A stretch of 47,169 bases of DNA from Gammaproteobacteria bacterium (lineage in GTDB: Bacteria > Pseudomonadota > Gammaproteobacteria > Arenicellales > Poriferihabitantaceae): positions 20,702 to 67,870 of the forward strand of contig JAALKB010000004.1 of NCBI GenBank assembly GCA_011088265.1, given 5' to 3'. The notes beneath the pieces were generated by a model. The model did no database searches and had not been told where the DNA came from. It saw nothing but the letters and a program-made list of their open reading frames with translations. Of this stretch, positions 16,219 to 28,098 are shown one piece after another. The number at the start of each line of letters is the position of its first letter. Positions within the stretch are counted from its first letter, which is position 1. The position numbers and the translations under genes are program-made.

Positions 16219-17727
16219 ATGAGCAATCCATTATATGACGCGCTTTTTGGGAAATATGCCAGCGCTGAAACCATTTTTATCACTACTACGGATGGTCGCG
16301 ATATAACCCATCGCTCTTTTCTCTCTACGAGCGCACGATTTGCCAATGTTTTCGCCAATGCTGGGTTGAATAAAGGTGATCGTGTGGTCGTCCAGGTAGA
16401 GAAGTCCGTTGAAGCATTATGTATTTATGCTGCCTGCGTTCAGTCTGGTTTGGTTTTTCTTCCACTGAATACTGCGTATACCCAGCGGGAGGTCCGATAT
16501 TTCGCTGAGGATAGCGGAGCCGGTTTGATTATTTGTGATACTTGCCGACAGGAGGGTCTCCAGCCCATTGCCAGAGATATAAGCGCGTTGTTGATGACTC
16601 TGAATGCGGACGGTTCCGGGTCGCTTGCTGATCTGTCCTTAGCCCAGGAAAGCGAATTTAACACCGTGGAAGCCCATGGTGAGGACCTTGCTGCATTTCT
16701 CTACACTTCAGGAACTACCGGTCGATCCAAAGGAGCCATGCTGTCGCAAAACAATTTGTTATCCAATGCAAGAACCCTGACAGAATATTGGGAGTTTACG
16801 AGTAAGGATGTGTTGTTACATGCGCTACCAATTTTCCATACACATGGTTTATTTGTTGCCACTAATATTGTCCTTATATCGGGTGCTTCAATGATTATGA
16901 TGCCGAAATTCGATGTTAAAGCCATGCTTAAAAAGCTGCCTGATGCCACCTGCTTGATGGGTGTGCCCACGTTTTATACCCGATTATTGGCTGAGACTGA
17001 CTTTGATAAGGACCTCACCAGGGAAATGAGACTGTTTATCTCCGGCAGCGCACCACTTTTGGCAGAAACCCATTTTCAGTTTGAGGAGCGCACAGGGCAC
17101 CGTATTCTGGAACGTTATGGAATGACGGAAACCAATATGAACACGTCAAACCCCTATCGGGGAGAACGTCGGGCTGGAACGGTTGGTTTTCCTTTACCTG
17201 GAGTGGAGTTAAAAATTGTATCTCCGGAAAGTGGAATAGAAGTTCAAAGAGGAGAAACCGGGATGATCGAAGTGAAAGGACCAAATATTTTTAAGGGTTA
17301 TTGGAATATGCCGGAGAAAACCAAAGCGGAGCTCCGGGAGGACGGTTTTTTCATTACCGGGGATTTGGGGAAAATTGATGAGGATGGTTATGTACATATC
17401 ATTGGTAGAGATAAAGATCTTATTATCTCTGGGGGCTTCAATATCTATCCAAAGGAAATTGAATCAATCCTCGATAAACAGGGCGGAGTGTTGGAAAGTG
17501 CTGTGATTGGTGTTCCTCATGCTGATTTTGGTGAAACACCCGTGGCGATTTTGGTCCGACAGCCTGATCAGGAACCAGATCCTGATACTATTTTGAAACA
17601 TATCGCTAGGGAACTAGCACGTTTCAAGCACCCAGGAAAACTAATCGTGGTTGACGAGCTACCCCGTAATACCATGGGTAAAGTGCAAAAAAATCAGCTA
17701 CGAGAACAATACAAAGATCTGTTTTGA
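16219..17727 (+). CDS. matB: Malonyl-CoA synthetase
   Basis: This 502-residue acyl-adenylate-forming ligase has the AMP-binding P-loop-like motif YTSGTTGRSKGAM, a HALPIFHTHGLF block, the ERYGMTETNMNTSNPY motif and the GFPLPGVELKI block. The last two are close to the MatB malonyl-CoA synthetase signature rather than long-chain acyl-CoA ligases. The C-terminal catalytic Lys is visible in NTMGKVQKNQL. It converts malonate, ATP and CoA into malonyl-CoA in the cytoplasm. No malonate decarboxylase or transporter is adjacent, although an MFS carrier of the oxalate/formate antiporter type lies about 2 kb downstream. Confidence 0.92.
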   Translation: MSNPLYDALFGKYASAETIFITTTDGRDITHRSFLSTSARFANVFANAGLNKGDRVVVQVEKSVEALCIYAACVQSGLVFLPLNTAYTQREVRYFAEDSGAGLIICDTCRQEGLQPIARDISALLMTLNADGSGSLADLSLAQESEFNTVEAHGEDLAAFLYTSGTTGRSKGAMLSQNNLLSNARTLTEYWEFTSKDVLLHALPIFHTHGLFVATNIVLISGASMIMMPKFDVKAMLKKLPDATCLMGVPTFYTRLLAETDFDKDLTREMRLFISGSAPLLAETHFQFEERTGHRILERYGMTETNMNTSNPYRGERRAGTVGFPLPGVELKIVSPESGIEVQRGETGMIEVKGPNIFKGYWNMPEKTKAELREDGFFITGDLGKIDEDGYVHIIGRDKDLIISGGFNIYPKEIESILDKQGGVLESAVIGVPHADFGETPVAILVRQPDQEPDPDTILKHIARELARFKHPGKLIVVDELPRNTMGKVQKNQLREQYKDLF

Positions 17728-17854
17728 TCGTCAGTATGTCTGCGGGTAGCGGGTTATCCTGACAGAAACCGGTTGTAAAGGGCTAGGAATGACAAATTTT
17801 AACAGCCCCTGGTCGCTGGTATTGGCGTTTCCAGGGTATTTGCAATAGTTCGAC

Positions 17855-17877
17855 GGGGATTTTTCTGGGGCTTTTCT
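17855..17877. repeat. 11/12-bp imperfect tandem duplication
   Basis: GGGGATTTTTCT is followed by GGGGCTTTTCT. Confidence 0.75.
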
Positions 17878-17981
17878 GAGAGCTTTTAGTGCCTGATAGA
17901 TACTAAATGAATTATCGTGATTGATCTGTGGGCTGCGGTCGTAGTGTCTTGAGATTCTCCATGCCATTTAAAGTGCAGCCG

Positions 17982-18006
17982 GATTTAAATGCCCAGATTT
18001 AAATGC
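17982..18006. repeat. 14-bp period tandem duplication
   Basis: GATTTAAATGC occurs at 17982-17992 and at 17996-18006. Confidence 0.85.
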
Positions 18007-18013
18007 AATGAAG

Positions 18014-18096
18014 TATGCTAAATGGAAGTGATCAAACACTGGTATTCGGTTATGCTATTGTTTCCATATAGTAATGTTTTTATGCTAACCGATACT
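18014..18096 (+). promoter_or_regulatory. Candidate promoter/operator of the protease-inhibitor pair
   Basis: TATGCTA occurs three times (18014, 18051, 18081). The last two are embedded in an inverted repeat, GTATTCGGTTA at 18042-18052 against TAACCGATAC at 18086-18095, with one bulged base and a 33-nt interval. It ends 16 bp before the ATG at 18112. It may bind a regulator or fold in the mRNA leader. No strong -35/-10 pair could be fixed. Confidence 0.4.
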
Positions 18097-18111
18097 AGCG
18101 GGATTTAACTT

Positions 18112-19179
18112 ATGTGTACATCTGAGCACATCCATTCAATAGAGTGTATATTACCACCTCACATGCTTGAGACTATTGGTGTGAGAGGTAATAAAAGGCA
18201 GAAATCCATGGTGTCAAGCCTGGTGAAAAATGCCGATAACTATCGCCTTGCCAGAGCGGAGGCAGCACCATCTGATGCTTTTAAAAAAGCGCCAACTCTT
18301 GGGCCTGAGCAAAAACCTGGTGTGTATCGTGAAGTGTATGATGGTCAAAAGAAAGCTCGTCTACCCGGCAAGCTTGTTAGAAAAGAAGGGGATCCGCCCG
18401 TATGTGATGACGACAGTGTGAATATTGCGTACGACGGTGCAGGAGATATTTATGATCTTTTTCTTGATGAATACCGTCGAAATTCACTGGACGGCAAAGG
18501 GATGAAACTGATTTCCACAGTGCATCATCGAAATAAATATAACAATGCTTTTTGGGACGGCCGGCAAATGGCCTACGGAGATGGGGATGGGGAGGTATTC
18601 ACCACCATGACTGAGCTTAGTGTCATTGGTCATGAATTATCCCATGGTGTCGTTCAGTTTTCAGGCGGGCTCATTTATCGTAATCAATCCAGTGCATTAA
18701 ACGAAAGTTTTGCTGATGTTTTTGGTGCATTGACTCTACAGCGGAAGTACCGGCAAAGTGCTTGTGAGGCCTCATGGTTAATTGGAGAAGGAATATTCGG
18801 CCCGAGTATTACCGGTGATTCGCTAAGATCCCTAAAGGCGCCAGGAGAGGCTTATGACGACGAGCTGCTTGGTAAAGACCCCCAGCCTTATCACATGGAT
18901 TTGTACCTGGATATTTTGGCAGACAATGGTGGTGTGCACATTAATTCAGGTATTCCGAATCACGCTTTTTATCTGCTTTCCCAGTATCCCGGCGGCAATG
19001 CATGGGAAAAAGCAGGCCATATCTGGTATGACACCTTGCAGTCGATCAACAATCCTAACGCGACGTTCAACCAATGGGCTGACAAAACCGTAGAAATGGC
19101 TCGGGAACGATTTGGCAGTGGTAGTCGGGAAGCAATCTACACACGAAGAGCATGGTTGCTAGTTGGTATCGCAGTTTAG
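18112..19179 (+). CDS. Protealysin-like M4 metalloprotease
   Basis: This 355-residue thermolysin-family protease carries the zinc site His174-Glu175-x-x-His178 (GHELSH) with Glu198 in NESFADVFG, and the catalytic His276 in DNGGVHINSG. It has no signal peptide. A short N-terminal region with the ILPPHMLETI motif resembles the compact propeptide of protealysins, which keeps the precursor inactive until removed. Protealysin-type enzymes act inside the cell or reach the outside by non-classical routes. The next gene overlaps its 3' end neighbourhood closely and resembles the cognate inhibitor, supporting a protease-inhibitor pair. Confidence 0.93.
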   Translation: MCTSEHIHSIECILPPHMLETIGVRGNKRQKSMVSSLVKNADNYRLARAEAAPSDAFKKAPTLGPEQKPGVYREVYDGQKKARLPGKLVRKEGDPPVCDDDSVNIAYDGAGDIYDLFLDEYRRNSLDGKGMKLISTVHHRNKYNNAFWDGRQMAYGDGDGEVFTTMTELSVIGHELSHGVVQFSGGLIYRNQSSALNESFADVFGALTLQRKYRQSACEASWLIGEGIFGPSITGDSLRSLKAPGEAYDDELLGKDPQPYHMDLYLDILADNGGVHINSGIPNHAFYLLSQYPGGNAWEKAGHIWYDTLQSINNPNATFNQWADKTVEMARERFGSGSREAIYTRRAWLLVGIAV

Positions 19180-19202
19180 CCACCCTTCGCTGCGGGGCGT
19201 TA

Positions 19203-19574
19203 ATGACCATGCTATATATCCACTTTTCTGGCGGCATGGGTATTTCCTATGTGGGAGAAATAGAGCTGGCTTCACTGCCCCCGGAACTGCTTGTCAGGAC
19301 TAAACACCTCATGCTCGACCAGCTTACTGAGAAGTCAGGTAAAGTGAATTCAGCTGGCGTGATATCCGACGATATATTAGATACTCCATCCGATATAGTT
19401 CCTGATACCATGATATATGAAATTAGACATCATCCCTCTTCTCAAGGGTTTCGTGTCTTTGAATCTCAAGCTGACGATGAATTTCTTGATCTGATTGACG
19501 AGCTTAGTGATTACCAATTATTAAGCCAGAGCAGGTTAATCCAGAACAGGCTAATCCAGGCTAATCCAGAATAA
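19203..19574 (+). CDS. Emfourin-like inhibitor of M4 proteases
   Basis: The start at 19203 (MTMLYIHFSGGMG) is 24 bp after the protease stop and is preferred over an in-frame ATG at 19152 inside the protease gene. The protein is 123 residues. The N-terminal pattern, a beta strand followed by FSGGMG and an acidic strand with LPPELL, resembles emfourin, the small protein encoded after protealysin that binds and blocks it. Gene order and size also agree. The C-terminus carries a tandem RLIQN/RLIQA repeat produced by a DNA duplication at 19532-19571 and may be non-native. Similarity is judged by eye, so family membership is probable rather than proven. Confidence 0.7.
   Translation: MTMLYIHFSGGMGISYVGEIELASLPPELLVRTKHLMLDQLTEKSGKVNSAGVISDDILDTPSDIVPDTMIYEIRHHPSSQGFRVFESQADDEFLDLIDELSDYQLLSQSRLIQNRLIQANPE
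19532..19571. repeat. Tandem repeat at the 3' end of the inhibitor gene
   Basis: Units CAGGTTAATCCAGAA (19532), CAGGCTAATC (19547) and CAGGCTAATCCAGAA (19557) lie head to tail. They encode the repeated RLIQ at the protein C-terminus and include the stop codon region. Confidence 0.9.
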
Positions 19575-19649
19575 GGCAATCAGGGTAACGATATATGGAA
19601 AAGCACCATTGTCCATTTCCAGTCCCGATGTTGAAATTAAAAAGACTGT

Positions 19650-20867
19650 ATGAGTGGGAAGATGCATAATTCGAAAATCGCGTTAACCGCTTCAATGCTA
19701 GTGATGACTTTGTTTGGTTCGGTGCATTCGTTTTCTGTTTTTCTTTCCCCTCTGGAGTCGTTGCTTGGAGCCAGTCGGGCAGAGGTGAGTCTTTTTTACT
19801 CACTAGCATTGGTTTTTCTAACAATCATGGTGCTTGTAGGGCATCGTTGTTATGAATGGTTATCTCCGGAAAAAATGATCTTAGCCTACTGCTTTTTAGG
19901 TGCCCTTGGCATAGGCATTGCATCGTTTAGCAACAGTTGGATTGGAATTTTTCTTGGATATAGTCTGGTTTTCGGTTGCATCAACGGCTTGTGTTACGGT
20001 TACACATTACAACTGATGGGACGGGTCTTTTCCCAGCGTCGGGGCTTCGCCATGGGAGCGGTAACGGCCGCCTATGGTTTCGGCTCCATTGTTTTTTCAT
20101 TCATTTTTGCTGACTTGCTTGAAACGGAATCGGTGAGTACTGTGTTTCGTATTTTGGCTATTTGTCTGATTGGTTTTGGAATACTCGGTGCACTGCTGTT
20201 GAGAATCAGTGGGGTTCATTACAAAGAATGTGAGCCAGATTCCGCCTCTCCCGATTTACCAAAAATGAATAATATAAATGGCTCTTCCTTTGAGACCGCA
20301 CAGTCGGATTTACAGCCAGGTGTAAGAGTATACTGGTTGTGCTATTTCTTCGGTATTCTCTCCGGTTTGATGATCATCGGTCATGCTGCTGCTATCGTTC
20401 AAAGCCGTGGTGCCAGTGAATCCGTTGCATTTTGGGGAGCGGTAGCTGTGGGAATTGGAAGTACCGCGGGGGGCTTTATGTCCGGCTACCTCATTGATCG
20501 CTGGCCAGAGTCCTGGCTGCTTAAGGGATTACCACTACTTTGCATGATCGTTTTGTTGTTGCTTATGGTTACATCGGATGCGGGGGGTGCTATTGGACTA
20601 CTTTGTATTATCGGATTTTCCTACGGCTCAATTATTACTGTCTACCCCGTTTCCATATCTAAACGCTACGGCCAGGTCGCCGGACCGATTGTATATGGAA
20701 AAGTGTTTACTGCATGGGGGTTAGCTGGGCTACTGGGTCCATGGTTCGCAGGCTATGTTTTTGATCAGTTTGCCAGTTACAACATCGCGATTTTCTTTGC
20801 AGCGATCACTGCATTACTCTGTGTGGTAGCGGTACAATACAGCGGCATTAGCAATCAACACCATTGA
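19650..20867 (+). CDS. MFS transporter, oxalate/formate-antiporter-like or MCT-like
   Basis: This 405-residue, 12-helix major facilitator has a central cytoplasmic loop near residues 190-225. Features of the OFA/monocarboxylate subgroup include the N-terminal FGSVHSFSVFLSPLE helix, FGCINGLCYGYTLQLMGRVFSQRRGFAMG between helices 4 and 5, and AWGLAGLLGPWFAGYVFD in the C-terminal half. It probably carries a small mono- or dicarboxylate or amino-acid derivative across the inner membrane. Its neighbour downstream is the broken phosphotransferase/aminotransferase gene, whose substrate it might have imported. The exact start is uncertain; Met5 is also possible. Confidence 0.82.
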   Translation: MSGKMHNSKIALTASMLVMTLFGSVHSFSVFLSPLESLLGASRAEVSLFYSLALVFLTIMVLVGHRCYEWLSPEKMILAYCFLGALGIGIASFSNSWIGIFLGYSLVFGCINGLCYGYTLQLMGRVFSQRRGFAMGAVTAAYGFGSIVFSFIFADLLETESVSTVFRILAICLIGFGILGALLLRISGVHYKECEPDSASPDLPKMNNINGSSFETAQSDLQPGVRVYWLCYFFGILSGLMIIGHAAAIVQSRGASESVAFWGAVAVGIGSTAGGFMSGYLIDRWPESWLLKGLPLLCMIVLLLLMVTSDAGGAIGLLCIIGFSYGSIITVYPVSISKRYGQVAGPIVYGKVFTAWGLAGLLGPWFAGYVFDQFASYNIAIFFAAITALLCVVAVQYSGISNQHH

Positions 20868-20910
20868 ATTTGAACGCGACCCTCATCCTATTTTTATTTT
20901 AGCGCCCACT

Positions 20911-20940
20911 GATTGGTCAGAGATTGGTCTGAGATTAGCC
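20911..20940. repeat. 11-bp tandem repeat, about 2.7 copies
   Basis: GATTGGTCAGA, GATTGGTCTGA and a partial GATTAGCC lie head to tail, upstream of the aminotransferase gene. Confidence 0.88.
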
Positions 20941-20977
20941 AAATCAGTGAACCCTGGTTTATTCTTTTTGATCTCCC

Positions 20978-24176
<3,199 letters not shown>

Positions 24177-24257
24177 CTCATTCGAATTCAATAGGTTCAT
24201 TGGGATGAACCGACTTCATTTCGGGACCCCGGGAATATCATCAGCGTCCTTTCACCA

Positions 24258-25007
24258 ATGAGTTTTCAAAGTCTATCCTCGCTATTACGTTCAATGGGCC
24301 GCTCAATGGGTAAGGGAGCATCAGCGCTATCGGGCTTTGCTATCAGTACCCTTATGTTCGGTTTGATGTTCGGAATTGCGGCAACCAGCGCTGGGCTTTC
24401 CCGACTCGAGGCATTAACCATGAGTGCGCTGGTATTTTCAGGCTCGGTGCAATTTGCCAGCCTGGAGGTGTGGAATCATCCGGCACCTTTGGTCACAATT
24501 CTGATATCCAGTATATTAATCAGTTCTCGAAATATTTTGCTCGGATTGGTACTCATTGGACAGTTTCCCGGCCGGGATGGATTTTGGCGGATTCTTTCGA
24601 TGTCATTTTTAACCGACCCCAATGCAATTACCACGCTGAAGCTCGCCCAGTCTAATGACACGCATACGAATAGGATTGCCTATATGCTCGGCGGTGGATT
24701 TATTCTCCATATAAGTTGGATGGTAGGAACATTTTGTGGTCTAACTTTTACGGATCTCTTTGGTCATTCTCAGATTCAGGCAATGCGGTTCTCTGGGGTG
24801 CTGGTTATGTCCACACTGATGGTGTTATTCGCGAAGGGAAATACAAAAAATGCCTTTCTTTGGATTGTGTCGGGGCTATGTGCGGCTATCCTGACAATCT
24901 TCCAGGTGCATAGCTATCTTATAATGCCCAGTTGTGTTCTTGCTGGGGTGCTTGCTTTTTTTTACAAGCTCAATACCTCCAGAGAATCACAGGGAAAGTT
25001 GCCATGA
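24258..25007 (+). CDS. azlC: AzlC family branched-chain amino acid exporter, large subunit
   Basis: This 249-residue integral membrane protein of the AzlC family has about six to seven helices. The family signature near residues 45-70 is visible as AGLSRLEALTMSALVFSGSVQFA, and NAITTLKLAQ follows a FLTDP motif. With the small partner AzlD it forms a two-component exporter, best known for branched-chain amino acids and analogues. The gene overlaps azlD by ATGA, showing translational coupling. An upstream methionine-rich stretch (two SMG repeats) precedes the first helix. Confidence 0.9.
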   Translation: MSFQSLSSLLRSMGRSMGKGASALSGFAISTLMFGLMFGIAATSAGLSRLEALTMSALVFSGSVQFASLEVWNHPAPLVTILISSILISSRNILLGLVLIGQFPGRDGFWRILSMSFLTDPNAITTLKLAQSNDTHTNRIAYMLGGGFILHISWMVGTFCGLTFTDLFGHSQIQAMRFSGVLVMSTLMVLFAKGNTKNAFLWIVSGLCAAILTIFQVHSYLIMPSCVLAGVLAFFYKLNTSRESQGKLP

Positions 25008-25300
25008 ATTCGCAAACAGCTCTATTGATGATATTGTTGATGTCACTCGTCGTACTCGTGACCAGAATCGGGGGCTATGTGTTAGGCATGGGTTTCCAGA
25101 GGGCTGAGCGATTTAAGGGAGTTCTTGAAGTATTACCCGGTTGCGCAATGATGGCACTAATCGTGCCGGGAGCTCTGGGGGGATCTACTTATGAAGTTTT
25201 GGCACTAGGTGTCACCTCTGTAACCATGTGGAAAACTGGAAGCGTGGCAATTGCAACGATTCTGGGAATTGGAATTTTGCTTGGTAGCAGCCTGGTTTAG
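25004..25300 (+). CDS. azlD: AzlD family small exporter subunit
   Basis: The 98-residue protein has three to four hydrophobic helices and the family pattern VTRIGGYVLG ... VLEVLPGCAMMALIVPG. The start at 25004 overlaps the azlC stop (ATGA); a longer in-frame reading starting inside azlC at 24932 is less likely. It is the obligate partner of AzlC. Confidence 0.88.
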   Translation: MNSQTALLMILLMSLVVLVTRIGGYVLGMGFQRAERFKGVLEVLPGCAMMALIVPGALGGSTYEVLALGVTSVTMWKTGSVAIATILGIGILLGSSLV

Positions 25301-25424
25301 TGTGACCGGGTTTGTTTTTTCGTTACATTTTTCAGATATCTTTTCCGTAAAGGAATAAAGCCTGGTCTACTCCGCACCCCTCTGGTTTCATTCTGTTTTC
25401 ATTTTTTTCTGACTATTTTTTCGA

Positions 25425-26329
25425 CTATATCAGCACGGGGTATCCGAGATTCTCAGCCGTGGTTTTCAACTCACCAATTTTGTCATAGTCAGAGTGAGTA
25501 ACTATCTCGAAACTGCGAATTCCCAATTGCTGGCGATGGCGCTGGTCTATGGCAACGAGGGCATTATTCATCGCGGCTGTAATACTGGTTTCGTCCGTTT
25601 GGAAAATGGGAAATCTGGACATGACTCCGGACATTATTCTGGGCATAATAAAGGGTAATCCGGTGGTGAATTCAGATTGCCCAATTAATATTATCTTACC
25701 TGGGTCAAGCAAACCTCCTTTTTTCAAATGAGCAAAAGTAACTGCGTCAATGGCAGCCAGGTCTGCCTTTTGCTGACTGATCAGTTCGACACTGGCTGCA
25801 TGTCCTCCGCTGATAATGGCTCTGGAAAAGAAAGCGTCTCCGGATTCATTTTACTAATCTCATAACGCAATACATTCATACCACTATTAGAATTATGTCC
25901 GTTTAATGCCACGACCCTATTGCGAAAATCCTCCACACTAGCCCCCTTGTAACCGGGGTGAGTAATAAACCAACTGCAATACTGATTACCCTGACAACCA
26001 TCGACATCGAAAATAGGAACGCAAACCAGTTTGTGACTGGCTTGCCAATTCAACAGATAAGGATAGCCGCAGGTATGCCCGACAAATAAACCAGGATCGG
26101 TATAGGCCTCTTTACCTGTGCTATATGACACTGACAGGTTTGTGTCCTGAAATCCATTGAAGTGTCGATGCATTTGATGGAACAAAGCTGACCATGCTTC
26201 TTTCAGGGCGTTAGTGGAAGTGTACATGCCGCAGGCCACGGAAATGGTTTTCTTCTTTGATTTATGCTGGTTTTTCATTTGATTTTGTTTTATTGCTGCA
26301 GTCAGGTAGGCTGAAAAAAAACTGGTCAC
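25425..26329 (-). pseudogene. PhnD-like substrate-binding protein, frameshifted
   Basis: Two minus-strand frames (26329-25781 and 25727-25425) are parts of one PhnD-type protein of the phosphate/phosphite/phosphonate-binding group (PF12974-like). The first has CGYPYLLNW and the ALNGHNSNSGMNVLR motif. After a one-base loss in CCGG near 25840-25843 the other frame continues as GDAFFSRAIISGGHAAS, KADLAAIDAVTFAHL and FTTGLPFI, the standard C-terminal half. The intact protein would be about 300 residues. No signal peptide is seen at the annotated start, and no ABC permease or ATPase gene is nearby. It may therefore have been a stand-alone cytoplasmic binding protein rather than part of a transporter. 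Confidence 0.85.
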
Positions 26330-26569
26330 GATTTAGTTGTCTATAAATTTCTATAAAACTAGCGGCATATAACATCGGAAATTTCCGGGCAAGTTTCTGA
26401 GTTTGTCAAATTGTTGTTAACTTTTGTCAACAATGCTGTTTTTAATGAACAAAATAACATATATTGATTCCGTGTTCTCAGGTTTCAGGTGGAGCAACCA
26501 GCCACATCCGGGGATATTTATCGTGCAATATAAACATTATCGCAATTTGTTCATTGGGAGTACGGATTA
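26330..26569. promoter_or_regulatory. Divergent control region with candidate operator upstream of the mttB gene
   Basis: The direct repeat TTTGTCAA occurs at 26402-26409 and 26423-26430, two helical turns apart. It overlaps an inverted repeat, ATTGTTG at 26410-26416 and CAACAAT at 26428-26434. A smaller repeat, TCTATAAA at 26340 and 26350, lies next to the PhnD-like gene. The arrangement suits an operator for the XRE regulator encoded at 28099, but no binding is shown. Confidence 0.45.
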
Positions 26570-28090
26570 ATGGCAAAAAGATCTGGAAGAGTGCGTCAGA
26601 AACCAGCGTTCAAGCTGGGGCAACTACCATTCACACAGTTGAGAAATCCCTACGCACCCATTGATGTGCTAAGCGAAGAATCTCTGGAGCTGATTCATGA
26701 TGGCTCAATGCGAATTCTGGAGCAGGTTGGATTGGAAATTGTGAATGATACTGCCAGATCATTGATGGTTGAACACGGTGCTACCATCGATGATGCAACG
26801 GGTTACGTGAGAATGGATCGGGAAATGGTGATGGAAAAAATTGCAACCATCCCTGGGCAGTTCATCCTGCATGCCAGAAATCCCGAACTTAATTCTACTT
26901 ATGGCGGTAATCACATTAATTTTAGTCTGGTCGCCAGTGCACCAAATTGTTCAGATCTGGATAGGGGAAGAAGAACCGGTAACTTCGAAGACTATTGCAA
27001 GTTTCTTAAACTTGGTCAGACTTTTAATGTGATCAGTCTATTTTCGGGATATCCGGTTGAGCCCATCGATATTGCCCCCCACGTGCGCCATCTTGATGCG
27101 TATCATGCATTTATCACTCTTACGGAGAAACCCTGGCATGCATACAGCTTGGGGAATGGGAAGATAGAAGATGCGTTGGAGATGATTTGTATCGCTCGAA
27201 ATATTGACAAGGAAACTCGGAAGAAAGAACCGAGTATAATGACTGTGGTAAATACGAATTCGCCGTTAAAGGTCGATATTCCGATGCTGGATGGATTAAT
27301 GGAAATGGCACGTCATGGTCAGCCAGTGGTGGTTACTCCGTTTACCTTGTCCGGAGCCATGAGTCCAGTGACTCTGGCTGGAGCATTGGCACAACAGAAT
27401 GCCGAGGCTTTGGGTGTATTGGCAGTGACACAAATGGTGAATCCCGGTGCCCCGGCAATGTATGGCGGCTTTACATCAAATGTGGACATGAAGTCAGGCT
27501 CCCCCGCCTTTGGTACCCCGGAATACGCCAAAGCTGCATTGGCTGGAGGCCAGCTTGCCCGGCATTATAACATTCCCTATCGAACCTCAAATGTAAACGC
27601 CTCCAATTGCGTGGATGCCCAGGCTGCCTGGGAATCAGGTATGTCTTTATGGTCAGCGGTAATGGGTCATGGCAATATGATAAAGCACAGCGGTGGTTGG
27701 CTCGAAGGAGGACTCTGCGCATCTTTTGAGAAACTCATTGTTGATATGGAAATGGTTCAAATGATGTCCGAAATCCTTCGCCCCATCGAAGTCAATGAGG
27801 CAGAACTTGCTTTAGAGGCCATTAAGGATGTCGGGGCGGGCGGGCATTTCTTCGGAACCCAACACACTATCGATCGATACAAGGACGCTTTTTACTCACC
27901 CATTGTCTCGGATTGGAGCAATTTCGAAACATGGGAAGAAGGTGGGGGAAAACAGACAGTGGATAGGGCGAATGTGCTCTTTAAACAAATTCTCGAAAGC
28001 TATGAAGAGCCCGATTTGGATCCGGCCATTCGAGAACAATTGGACGACTACGTTATTCGGCGACGATCTGAGTTAAAGCCGGACTGGTAG
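26570..28090 (+). CDS. MttB-family corrinoid methyltransferase, non-pyrrolysine type
   Basis: This 506-residue protein is a full-length member of the trimethylamine methyltransferase (MttB) superfamily, with a TIM-barrel pattern and typical blocks such as MRILEQVGLEI, GTPEYAKAALAGGQLARHY and ESGMSLWSAVMGHGN. The reading frame has no internal TAG, so the pyrrolysine of true trimethylamine MttB is absent. That places it with the betaine-, carnitine- or proline-betaine-type demethylases. Such enzymes move a methyl group from a quaternary amine to a corrinoid protein. The next genes are an XRE regulator (8-nt gap) and a dimethylglycine/sarcosine-dehydrogenase-type enzyme, so glycine betaine to dimethylglycine to sarcosine is a reasonable inference. 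A corrinoid protein is not in the window. Confidence 0.9.
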   Translation: MAKRSGRVRQKPAFKLGQLPFTQLRNPYAPIDVLSEESLELIHDGSMRILEQVGLEIVNDTARSLMVEHGATIDDATGYVRMDREMVMEKIATIPGQFILHARNPELNSTYGGNHINFSLVASAPNCSDLDRGRRTGNFEDYCKFLKLGQTFNVISLFSGYPVEPIDIAPHVRHLDAYHAFITLTEKPWHAYSLGNGKIEDALEMICIARNIDKETRKKEPSIMTVVNTNSPLKVDIPMLDGLMEMARHGQPVVVTPFTLSGAMSPVTLAGALAQQNAEALGVLAVTQMVNPGAPAMYGGFTSNVDMKSGSPAFGTPEYAKAALAGGQLARHYNIPYRTSNVNASNCVDAQAAWESGMSLWSAVMGHGNMIKHSGGWLEGGLCASFEKLIVDMEMVQMMSEILRPIEVNEAELALEAIKDVGAGGHFFGTQHTIDRYKDAFYSPIVSDWSNFETWEEGGGKQTVDRANVLFKQILESYEEPDLDPAIREQLDDYVIRRRSELKPDW

Positions 28091-28098
28091 GTGAGATC

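Larger units (their letters stand above)
17728..18111. other. Intergenic region upstream of the protealysin-like gene
   Basis: About 380 bp without a supported ORF. It has two tandem duplications (17855-17877 and 17982-18006) and, close to the protease start, an inverted repeat with TATGCTA boxes that may be a promoter/operator. Confidence 0.5.
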
